From positions 1-7,457 of the forward strand of contig CAYYNT010000114.1 of NCBI GenBank assembly GCA_964473155.1: a DNA stretch of 7,457 bases. Direction: 5' to 3'. Source of the stretch: JAJFUG01 sp964473155. GTDB lineage: Bacteria; Gemmatimonadota; Glassbacteria; GWA2-58-10. The translations under genes were made by a program, and so were the position numbers. Positions 1 through 5,505 of this stretch are shown piece after piece. A model generated the notes under the pieces. That model ran no database searches, was not told the origin of the DNA, and saw only the letters and a program-made list of their open reading frames with translations. Position 1 is the first letter of the stretch; each line of letters begins with the position of its first letter.

Positions 1-28
1 CTATTTCCAGCAACATGTATCTGTCTGT

Positions 29-43
29 TCTTGACTTTCAAGA
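29..43. repeat. Inverted repeat upstream of tag
   Basis: TCTTGA and TCAAGA face each other across the 3-base loop CTT. A second, overlapping pair, CTGTCT at 21-26 and AGACAG at 41-46, can form an alternative longer-loop arm. The repeat overlaps TTGACT (31-36), which resembles a -35 hexamer, but no good -10 follows at 16-18 bases. It lies about 75 bases before the tag start, so it could be an operator, a leader hairpin or the end of a transcript from outside the window. The sequence alone does not decide. Confidence 0.3.
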
Positions 44-106
44 CAGTCGCTACATTTCAGACAATCAGCCATCGCTTTATCTCAAGCCGGTGCATTCATT
101 TTCTCC

Positions 107-111
107 GGAGG
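107..111 (+). promoter_or_regulatory. Ribosome binding site that fixes the tag start
   Basis: GGAGG lies 5 bases before the ATG at 117. The upstream in-frame ATG at 15 lies too close to the window edge to judge its own ribosome binding site, but protein similarity begins only at 117, so this site decides the start. Confidence 0.8.
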
Positions 112-116
112 CCCTC

Positions 117-689
117 ATGCCCGAGCGCTGCGCCTGGCCCACGGATGACCCCCTGATGCTGGAATACCACGACCGCGAATGGGGTGTGCCGGTGCACGAT
201 GACCACGCGCAGTTCGAGTTCCTGGTCCTGGAGTCGGCGCAGGCGGGCCTGAGCTGGCGCACGATCCTTTACCGGCGCGAGGGCTACCGTCGCGCGTTCG
301 CCGGTTTCGACCCCCAGGCCGTGGCCTGTTTCGATGACCAGGATATCGCCCGCCTTCTGGCCGACCCAGGCATAATCCGCAACCGGCTCAAGGTGCTCTC
401 CGCGATAAGCAACGCTAAGGTTTTCCTCAAAATACAAGCAGAGTTCGGCAGTTTCGACCGCTATATCTGGTCTTTCGTGGATAACAAGCCGATTGTGAAC
501 GCCTGGACCGAACTGAGCCAGATACCAGCCACCAGCCCTGAATCGGATGCCCTGAGCCGGGACCTGATAAAACGCGGGTTCAAGTTCATGGGCTCGACTA
601 TTGTCTACGCCCACATGCAGGCCACCGGCATGGTGAACGACCACACGATGAACTGCTTCCGGTATAAAGAGTTGACCGGCAGGGATTGA
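117..689 (+). CDS. tag: DNA-3-methyladenine glycosylase I (Tag)
   Basis: This 190-residue protein is a DNA-3-methyladenine glycosylase I, the base-excision-repair enzyme that removes 3-methyladenine from alkylated DNA in the cytoplasm. It lines up from end to end with my recollection of E. coli Tag (187 residues). The N-terminus MPERCAW and YHDREWGVP carries the first two zinc ligands, Cys5 and His18. The segment ESAQAGLSW (39-47) holds Glu39 and Trp47, which match the base-recognition pocket. The C-terminal NDHTMNC supplies the other two zinc ligands, His176 and Cys180. The conserved KRGFKFMGSTIVYAHMQA block precedes it. The reading frame stays open upstream to an ATG at 15, but that 34-residue extension has no family similarity. 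The start at 117 has GGAGG at 107-111 and gives the normal family length. The next gene starts 4 bases after the stop, so the two are probably co-transcribed. All catalytic and zinc residues are present. Confidence 0.96.
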   Translation: MPERCAWPTDDPLMLEYHDREWGVPVHDDHAQFEFLVLESAQAGLSWRTILYRREGYRRAFAGFDPQAVACFDDQDIARLLADPGIIRNRLKVLSAISNAKVFLKIQAEFGSFDRYIWSFVDNKPIVNAWTELSQIPATSPESDALSRDLIKRGFKFMGSTIVYAHMQATGMVNDHTMNCFRYKELTGRD

Positions 690-693
690 ATTT

Positions 694-2052
694 ATGGACA
701 ATCTCCTCGACTCCTTCTCCGCAATCGCAAAACGCTACCTTGCGGGACTGGAAAGCCGCAAGGCGTTTCCCTCCCCGGAAAGCCTGACTGCTTTGTCTGA
801 ACTTGACACTCCCCTGCCCGAACACCCCCGCGCCCCGTTGGAAACCCTGGCCCTGCTTGACAGAATCGGCTCCCCGGCCACCGTGGCCAGCGCCGGGAGC
901 CGCTATTTCGGGTTCGTGATCGGCGGGGCGGCCCCCGCCCCCCTGGCCGCCAACCTTCTGGCCGGGATATGGGACCAGAACGCCGGTCTCGAGGCCACCT
1001 CGCCGGTGAGCGCATTCCTCGAAACTGTCTGCCGCAAATGGCTGCTGGAGCTTTTCGGCTTTCCGCCTGAAACCGGGGCCGGTTTTGTGAGCGGGGCGAC
1101 GATGGCTAATTTCACTTGCCTGGCCGCGGCCCGCCACGCCCTGCTAAGCCGCGCGGGTTGGGATGTCGAGAATGACGGCCTTTTCGGGGCGCCGCCGGTG
1201 AAAGTGATCGTCGGGCAGGAGGTGCATGTCTCAGTGCTTAAGGCGCTGAATCTTCTGGGATTCGGCCGGGAACGCGTGACTCGCGTCCCGGTGGACAGCC
1301 AGGGGCGGATGAAAGCCTCTACCTTGACCCTGTACGCGGACGAGTTGACCCTGATCTGCACCCAGGCGGGCAATGTCAACACCGGGGCTTTCGATCCGCT
1401 GGATGAAATCTGCAATCTTACGCACTCTTCCGAAGCCTGGGTGCACGTGGACGGTGCGTTCGGACTCTGGGCGGTTGTCTCGCCGCGTTACGCTCACCTG
1501 ACCACCGGTGTCGAAAGAGCCGACTCCTGGGCCACGGATGCCCACAAATGGCTCAACACTCCCTACGACAGCGGCCTGGCTTTTGTCCGGGACAGCCGTC
1601 ATCTCGAGGCGGCCATGTCCGCCTCGGCGGCCTACCTGGCCTCAGCCGGAAAGCGCGAACCGTTCCATTACACCCCCGAGCTTTCCCGGCGCGCGCGCGG
1701 CGTGGAGGTCTGGGCCGCGCTTCACTCGCTGGGCCGCCAGGGCCTGGCGCGCCTCGTGGATTTGTGCTGCGCCAACGCCCGTCTTTTCGCCAGCCGTCTT
1801 GAAGACGCCGGGTTCAGGGTGCTCAACGAGGTGGTCCTGAACCAGGTGCTGGTGTCGTTCGGTGATCCTGAAACCACGCAAAGGATCATCCGGCGGGTGC
1901 AGGAGGACGGTACCTGCTGGTGCGGCGGGACTGAATGGCAGGGACAGTGTGCCATGCGGATCAGCGTTTCATCCTGGAAGACCACGGAGAAAGACATCGA
2001 AACCAGCGCCGCTGCAATCATCCGGATCGCCGGGGAAGAATCCCGGCGCTGA
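694..2052 (+). CDS. Group II PLP-dependent decarboxylase / aspartate aminotransferase-family protein
   Basis: This 452-residue cytoplasmic enzyme belongs to the fold-type I, group II pyridoxal-phosphate decarboxylase family (relatives act on glutamate, aromatic amino acids or cysteine sulfinate). The family landmarks appear in order: a substrate-entry region GAAPAPLAANLLAGIWDQN (78-96), the phosphate-binding FVSGATMANF (131-140), the ring-stacking His178 in GQEVHVS, GNVNTG (226-231), HVDGAFG (251-257) with Asp253 for the pyridine nitrogen, and DAHKWLN (283-288-region) with Schiff-base Lys285. The C-terminal block MRISVSSWKTTEKDI matches the usual family ending. Length is normal and nothing is broken. 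The substrate cannot be named; homologues are often labelled only as aspartate aminotransferase family protein. The start ATG follows the tag stop by 4 bases, with AGGGA at 681-685 inside the end of tag as ribosome binding site. This suggests translational coupling and one operon. Confidence 0.9.
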   Translation: MDNLLDSFSAIAKRYLAGLESRKAFPSPESLTALSELDTPLPEHPRAPLETLALLDRIGSPATVASAGSRYFGFVIGGAAPAPLAANLLAGIWDQNAGLEATSPVSAFLETVCRKWLLELFGFPPETGAGFVSGATMANFTCLAAARHALLSRAGWDVENDGLFGAPPVKVIVGQEVHVSVLKALNLLGFGRERVTRVPVDSQGRMKASTLTLYADELTLICTQAGNVNTGAFDPLDEICNLTHSSEAWVHVDGAFGLWAVVSPRYAHLTTGVERADSWATDAHKWLNTPYDSGLAFVRDSRHLEAAMSASAAYLASAGKREPFHYTPELSRRARGVEVWAALHSLGRQGLARLVDLCCANARLFASRLEDAGFRVLNEVVLNQVLVSFGDPETTQRIIRRVQEDGTCWCGGTEWQGQCAMRISVSSWKTTEKDIETSAAAIIRIAGEESRR

Positions 2053-2104
2053 CATCGGTCTATCCTCAAAGAACAATCGACCTGCCCTTTCCCGCTCCTT
2101 GGAC

Positions 2105-2141
2105 AAAAAGAAAAACCCGGAAGCTTTCCAGCTCCCGGGTT
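2105..2141 (-). terminator. Intrinsic terminator of the lipoprotein gene
   Basis: On the minus strand the stem AACCCGG (plus positions 2135-2141) pairs with CCGGGTT (2114-2120), continues through AGCT/AGCT (2130-2133 with 2122-2125) after one mismatch, and closes on a 4-base loop at 2126-2129. It runs straight into the T-rich tract TTTTTCTTTTT (2115-2105). It starts 42 bases beyond the lipoprotein stop. On the plus strand the hairpin is not followed by a T-tract, so it should act mainly for the leftward gene. Confidence 0.88.
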
Positions 2142-2183
2142 ATCGGACAATCTGCGGACCGTCCGAAAAACTTACATCCGTTC

Positions 2184-2789
2184 TTACTTCTTCTTGCCCG
2201 GCTTCTTGGCGGCGGCGGCAGCCTTGGCGGCTTCCAGCTCGGCGTTGCAAGCCTGCACGGCGGCGGACAGATCGGCGGCCACGGCGGCGTTGTTGTAGAC
2301 TTCCAGGACATTTCCACTGTCCATGGCGCTCTGCACGGCGGCAACCTTGCCTTCCATATCGGCGACCACCTGCGCGTACTTCGCGGCGGCTTCGGCGCCC
2401 AGAACCTTGGTGTTCTCTTCGACCAGCAGGGCCTTGAGAGCAGCGAGCTGCTCATTGGCCGAGGCCAGCACCTGATCGGCGGCCTGTTTGCCATTGGTCT
2501 CGACTGCAGCCTTGAGGGCTTCGATGTCGGTGTTGATCGAATCGGCCAACTGGGCGGCTTTCCCGTACTTCTTGCCCTCCATGAGGGTATTGAGCTCAGC
2601 CATTTTCTGGGTTACAATTTGATATTCCGACGGAGCGAAAGTCGAGGCTCCCTTACTCTCAGACTCAGACAGCGCGTTCTGCAAGGCGGTTACTTTTTCG
2701 GTTGGCGGCTGAGCACATCCGGAAAGCAGGACCACAACGGCGATTGAGAGAGCGGAGATAACCCCGAATAGATAGCCTTTGGCATGCAT
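2184..2789 (-). CDS. Small helical outer-envelope lipoprotein, DUF4398-like
   Basis: The product is a 201-residue predicted lipoprotein. Its N-terminus has a short basic region (MHAKGY), a hydrophobic stretch (residues 7-22) and the lipobox LLSGC, so signal peptidase II should cleave before Cys25 and the mature protein would be lipid-anchored. The rest is almost entirely alpha-helical, rich in Ala, Glu and Lys, with predicted coiled-coil character. The segment FAPSEY...GKKYGKAAQLAD (51-83) resembles the DUF4398 pattern of helical envelope lipoproteins. A second, weaker copy seems to follow at about 134-180. The tail is Ala/Lys-rich and ends KKPGKKK, which may bind a polyanion such as peptidoglycan or lipopolysaccharide (inference). 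The frame is open to an ATG at 2861, but only the ATG at 2789 has a proper ribosome binding site and puts the lipobox at a normal distance. It is a single-gene unit with its own terminator, convergent with the PLP-enzyme gene. Function unknown. Confidence 0.85.
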   Translation of the reverse strand: MHAKGYLFGVISALSIAVVVLLSGCAQPPTEKVTALQNALSESESKGASTFAPSEYQIVTQKMAELNTLMEGKKYGKAAQLADSINTDIEALKAAVETNGKQAADQVLASANEQLAALKALLVEENTKVLGAEAAAKYAQVVADMEGKVAAVQSAMDSGNVLEVYNNAAVAADLSAAVQACNAELEAAKAAAAAKKPGKKK

Positions 2790-2796
2790 AGCCAGA

Positions 2797-2801
2797 CTCC
2801 T
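2797..2801 (-). promoter_or_regulatory. Ribosome binding site of the lipoprotein gene
   Basis: AGGAG on the minus strand ends 7 bases before the ATG at 2789. It supports this start over the in-frame ATG 72 bases upstream, which would put 24 unrelated residues in front of the signal peptide. Confidence 0.8.
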
Positions 2802-2839
2802 TTTGTTAAGGTTCAACAGCGGTCCGCAGAGGTGACGGA

Positions 2840-2858
2840 ACAATATACAGCATATTGT
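2840..2858. repeat. Operator-like inverted repeat upstream of the lipoprotein gene
   Basis: ACAATAT (2840-2846) and ATATTGT (2852-2858) form a perfect 7-base inverted repeat around the 5-base centre ACAGC. It lies about 50 bases upstream of the lipoprotein start. On the minus strand it contains TATATT (plus 2842-2847), a possible -10 element, so a bound regulator would cover the promoter. The -35 region at the right distance (TGGATT) is poor, so the promoter itself is uncertain. Confidence 0.35.
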
Positions 2859-2963
2859 CAAAATAATCCAATGAAACCTGCTGATAACGCAGATTTCCGG
2901 AGCGGAACGCCATTTTACCGGCTATTTTTTGTCAAGAGAAAATATTTATCATCTGGCGGTTTA

Positions 2964-2981
2964 GTTTGCTTCACGGCAAAC
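2964..2981. repeat. Short hairpin between the PIG-L and lipoprotein genes
   Basis: GTTTGC (2964-2969) and GCAAAC (2976-2981) form a 6-base stem with a 6-base loop. It lies 58 bases beyond the stop of the PIG-L gene in its direction of transcription. No T-tract follows directly on either strand, so I do not call it an intrinsic terminator; it may only protect or mark a 3' end. The rest of the gap 2790-3038 shows no gene. Confidence 0.3.
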
Positions 2982-3038
2982 GGAGGGCTTTTCTATTCCT
3001 CTAAAAGTCTTGTTTTCTGCCCTCAATGCCTGTGCACA

Positions 3039-3896
3039 TCACTCGAAACTTTCAGCCTGGAACGACTCCGCGAAAGGATACGCGCGTGTCCAGGCCGCAC
3101 CTATCTTACCTGACAGTTCATCCCAGGTCCCGCGGTTGAGCCGTAACACTCTTTCATCAAAACCATATCCCCTGAGTTCCAGATTGCGTTCGTGCTGAGA
3201 GCGGTGAGCTTTCAAAAGTCCGCTTTTCCATTCCGAGGCCTCGATATCGAAAGGCACGGCCAGGTGCTCGGTTATCCGAAGTGTCTTGGCGTCTCTGTTG
3301 TAAAGCCCGAGCAGGGGGCGCCCCCGCCGGACCGCCAGATGGGCCGCCGCCCGTCGAAAAAAACGGTACACATTGACATGCGCCGCGTTGGTGTCCTCTC
3401 CATGGGGCATTATCACTATATCCGGATCATAACTGGACAAGGCCTCCGCGATGGTGAGCGCGTTGGTTTCGGAGGCTGTCAGATTCCCCCGCTCATCCTC
3501 CTCCACGGAAAGGAATTCTGGCGGACCGGCCACGAACGCTCCCAGACGGAGACTCTCAATCTGTTCAGCCCGCCTTATTCCGCACTTGTACAGGGGCATT
3601 TCGCCCTTGTCAAGCTCAAGTCCGCTTTTCCGGGCATGATCGAGAGCGAAATGGTCAGTCACGCCGCCATGTGATGAACAGACTATCAGGCAGCGCACCG
3701 AACACCCGTTTCCGGCAAAATGTCGCAACGTCACAGCCACGGAATCGGGATCATCCATGTGCGGGGCCAGGACCAGAACGTCCCCTCCCTCCGGAGCGGG
3801 AATAAACCTTTCCCCGGCCTCGGGCAATCCAAGAATCAGAGGCGCTTTTTCCACTCCACGGGTAGTCAGATCGTTGATAAAGGACCGCATATTCAT
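3039..3896 (-). CDS. PIG-L family deacetylase (LmbE-like)
   Basis: This 285-residue protein belongs to the PIG-L/LmbE family, zinc-dependent hydrolases that remove N-acetyl groups from amino sugars or related conjugates (GlcNAc-PI, MshB, BshB and others). The metal motif is DVLVLAPHMDDPDS at about 39-52, with His46 and Asp49 in the positions of the classical HPDDE; Met replaces Pro and Pro replaces the Glu. The later motif VIMPHGEDTNAAHVNVYRF (161-179) supplies Asp168 and the likely third metal ligand His173. The KAHRSQ segment (229-234) matches the family's conserved (K)xxHxSQ near the C-terminus. No signal peptide is visible, so it should be cytoplasmic. The start at 3896 is chosen over the ATG at 3914 because AAGGTGG lies just before it. 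It follows the URO-D-like gene by 47 bases on the same strand, suggesting an operon. The substrate is unknown. Confidence 0.88.
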   Translation of the reverse strand: MNMRSFINDLTTRGVEKAPLILGLPEAGERFIPAPEGGDVLVLAPHMDDPDSVAVTLRHFAGNGCSVRCLIVCSSHGGVTDHFALDHARKSGLELDKGEMPLYKCGIRRAEQIESLRLGAFVAGPPEFLSVEEDERGNLTASETNALTIAEALSSYDPDIVIMPHGEDTNAAHVNVYRFFRRAAAHLAVRRGRPLLGLYNRDAKTLRITEHLAVPFDIEASEWKSGLLKAHRSQHERNLELRGYGFDERVLRLNRGTWDELSGKIGAAWTRAYPFAESFQAESFE

Positions 3897-3903
3897 CCAG
3901 ACA

Positions 3904-3910
3904 CCACCTT
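3904..3910 (-). promoter_or_regulatory. Ribosome binding site that decides the PIG-L start
   Basis: AAGGTGG on the minus strand sits 7 bases before the ATG at 3896. The in-frame ATG at 3914 is preceded only by an AT-rich stretch without a purine-rich site, so the shorter protein is preferred. Confidence 0.65.
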
Positions 3911-3943
3911 GCATGTTACTTGAATATATAATCTCAATATAAT

Positions 3944-5098
3944 TTAATACAACAAGTTGTATCTGTCCGCCTCATCCAGCATCGCAAGATAATTCTCGAC
4001 CGGCGTTTCCGGCATGATCGCGTTCGAGGCCCCGAAAATGTGGCCTATTCCACCGGTTTCTTCCAGGTTTTCGCGCGTGGCCCGGCGGATGTCCTCCGGT
4101 CCACCGGTCAGAATCACTCCCCCGCAATCTATGTTACCGAAAAGAGTCAGGCGCGGGAAACGTTTTCTCAGTTCGGCCAGCCTCATACCCGCGCCATAAT
4201 CGATTTCCCCGGCGGCATGCACTCCGGAACGCCCCCACAGAGAGCCGGCGACCGGCCAGGTGACCCCATCCGTGCGGAACACATATTTTATTCCGACTTC
4301 GCCGCATTTTGCGGCCAGGCGCTGAAGACGCGGCAGGACCAGCCGGTCGAACGTTTCCGGACTGAAAACCGGTCCGCTGTTGAGGCAGAAATCACCGCCC
4401 GCATACGCTACGTCCACGCCCAACGAGGCCGCCAGCTCGATATCGGCCAATCCCTGGAGTGTCTGGCGCTCCAGTTCCGCGGCCACGAGTTCCGGGGCAA
4501 TCTGTATCGCCATCAGCCAGGCCGCCTCATACATCGGTATGCCAATTCCGCCGACTGTCGCCGCCACGGCGCGCTCCGGCCCGACCAGCTCGCGAAACCT
4601 TCTCTGGACATCCATGCGCTTCGGGTCCAGGTCAGGTCCGTTCCAGGCGCGCTCCTCCTGCTCCAGATGCGTGATCAGACGGTCAACATCCCCACCCGCC
4701 AGCCAGCCATCCACCGGGTGCCAGTCCTGGCTCTCCGGACTGTAGCGCCATATCTCCCAGGGGTCAACTCGCTTGAGGTCGCCGAAGAAAAAAGTGTTTT
4801 CATCCAGACGGTCCAAGGCGCGCCGGTTGTCACGCCAGGGGACGCGAGCCATGTCATAATCCATCTCACGGTAGAAATCGGCCACATCCCGCAGCATCCG
4901 GTCTTCGAACTCTGCTGCGGCATCTGCGCTCTCCCAGCGCATCCTCACATCCATAAATCGCAATCCCGCTCCGCCAACTAACACCTCACGCCCAAGCGCC
5001 TCCGAGGCGACGTTAGAATATATCGTCTGGTCGAATCGCGGGACACGGTCCACCCGTCCGTGTCCGAACGCCGCCCTTATTCTTTCCCTGCCGTTCAT
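3944..5098 (-). CDS. Uroporphyrinogen decarboxylase (URO-D) superfamily protein, divergent
   Basis: This 384-residue soluble protein has the layout of the URO-D/MtaA superfamily, TIM-barrel proteins that include uroporphyrinogen decarboxylase and cobalamin:coenzyme M methyltransferases. Supporting segments are RERIRAAFGHGRVDRVP (4-20), YAGGDFCLNSGPVFSPETF (232-250), YVFRTDG (272-278), GEIDYGAGMRLAELRKRFP (297-315), LFGNIDC (319-325), and the ending MPETPVENYLAML (362-374). It is unlikely to be a haem-pathway enzyme, because the N-terminal substrate-binding signature of true URO-D (RQAGRY type) is missing. Zinc ligands of the methyltransferase branch (His-x-Cys and a later Cys) also seem absent: the sites read Arg275-x-Asp277 and Ala357-Ser358. 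The start ATG has AGGAG at 5104-5108 with 5 bases spacing. It is the first gene of a probable two-gene operon with the PIG-L deacetylase. The reaction is unknown. Confidence 0.85.
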   Translation of the reverse strand: MNGRERIRAAFGHGRVDRVPRFDQTIYSNVASEALGREVLVGGAGLRFMDVRMRWESADAAAEFEDRMLRDVADFYREMDYDMARVPWRDNRRALDRLDENTFFFGDLKRVDPWEIWRYSPESQDWHPVDGWLAGGDVDRLITHLEQEERAWNGPDLDPKRMDVQRRFRELVGPERAVAATVGGIGIPMYEAAWLMAIQIAPELVAAELERQTLQGLADIELAASLGVDVAYAGGDFCLNSGPVFSPETFDRLVLPRLQRLAAKCGEVGIKYVFRTDGVTWPVAGSLWGRSGVHAAGEIDYGAGMRLAELRKRFPRLTLFGNIDCGGVILTGGPEDIRRATRENLEETGGIGHIFGASNAIMPETPVENYLAMLDEADRYNLLY

Positions 5099-5132
5099 TT
5101 GTTCTCCTGTCTTTTCATTCTTTCCTGACAGC

Positions 5133-5160
5133 TTGTCTTTCCTGCTGAATAAGATATATT
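5133..5160 (+). promoter_or_regulatory. Candidate sigma70-like promoter for the small membrane protein
   Basis: TTGTCT (5133-5138) and TATATT (5155-5160) are separated by 16 bases and match the -35 and -10 consensus at 4 and 5 of 6 positions. Transcription would begin near 5167, about 100 bases before the ATG at 5268. The -35 overlaps a short inverted repeat GACA-GCT-TGTC (5127-5137). The same 5099-5267 interval must also contain the leftward promoter of the URO-D-like gene, for which I see no convincing hexamer pair. Confidence 0.4.
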
Positions 5161-5267
5161 GTGCTCAAGCCATGACAGGTTACCGAAACGAGCATTGCAG
5201 CATGAGCGATTCATGACTCGCACTGCGGGTGGACAACCTGCCTGAGCCGGAAGGGGAACGAACCGGA

Positions 5268-5498
5268 ATGAGACAGTTCGACTTGAACAAGCTTCCCGGC
5301 GCGTACCGCCGCTGGCCGGTTCTGGCCGGCGTGGCCGCCGGATTCTGGATACTCTTTATAATCTATCTTGGCCGTTCGGCTTACTATTTTTTCCGGCATG
5401 ACAGCTATCTGGCCGGACTGAGCCTGGTCTGGAGCATTCTCTGCCTAGGTCTGGGCCAGATTCTCCACGCCTGGGCCAGAAACAGGCCCGCCGATTGA
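5268..5498 (+). CDS. Small two-helix inner-membrane protein, unknown function
   Basis: I do not recognise this 76-residue protein. It begins with a short polar segment, MRQFDLNKLPGAYRRW, then a first membrane helix at about residues 17-36 (PVLAGVAAGFWILFIIYLG), a short loop with aromatic and basic residues (SAYYFFRHD), a second helix at about 46-68 (LAGLSLVWSILCLGLGQILHAW), and a short basic end ARNRPAD. By the positive-inside rule both ends probably face the cytoplasm. Codon use looks like that of its neighbours. The frame is open to a GTG at 5229, but the ATG at 5268 is preferred; AAGGGG at 5251-5256 is the likely ribosome binding site, with a long 11-base spacer. It is divergent from the URO-D-like gene and ends 7 bases from the stop of the convergent esterase gene, with no hairpin terminator in between. 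Hydrophobic pattern and coding-like codons support a real gene; its role is open. Confidence 0.65.
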   Translation: MRQFDLNKLPGAYRRWPVLAGVAAGFWILFIIYLGRSAYYFFRHDSYLAGLSLVWSILCLGLGQILHAWARNRPAD

Positions 5499-5505
5499 AC
5501 GGTGC

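Noticed and set aside
15..116. Longer tag protein starting at position 15
   Set aside because: The extra 34 residues have no family similarity, and the start at 117 has an excellent ribosome binding site and gives normal length.
96..701. 201-residue minus-strand open frame opposite tag
   Set aside because: It is the antisense shadow of a gene with full family similarity, with no ribosome binding site and no recognisable motif.
2201..2230. GGCGGC-type triplet repeat as a simple sequence repeat or phase-variation tract
   Set aside because: It encodes the alanine-rich tail of the lipoprotein, is short and imperfect, and triplet changes would not shift the frame.
2856..2935. Two minus-strand TTGACA hexamers (plus 2856-2861 and 2930-2935) as -35 elements of the lipoprotein gene
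   Set aside because: Both are perfect -35 sequences, but no acceptable -10 follows at 15-19 bases in either case.
3897..3960. Internal promoter for the PIG-L gene in the AT-rich gap after the URO-D-like gene
   Set aside because: TTGTTG can be read as a -35, but the best -10 (TATATA) needs a 19-base spacer and matches poorly; AT-richness alone is not enough.
4040..4981. 313-residue plus-strand open frame opposite the URO-D-like gene
   Set aside because: Long antisense frames are common in GC-rich genes; the protein has no family motif, whereas the minus strand has a good start and clear family features.
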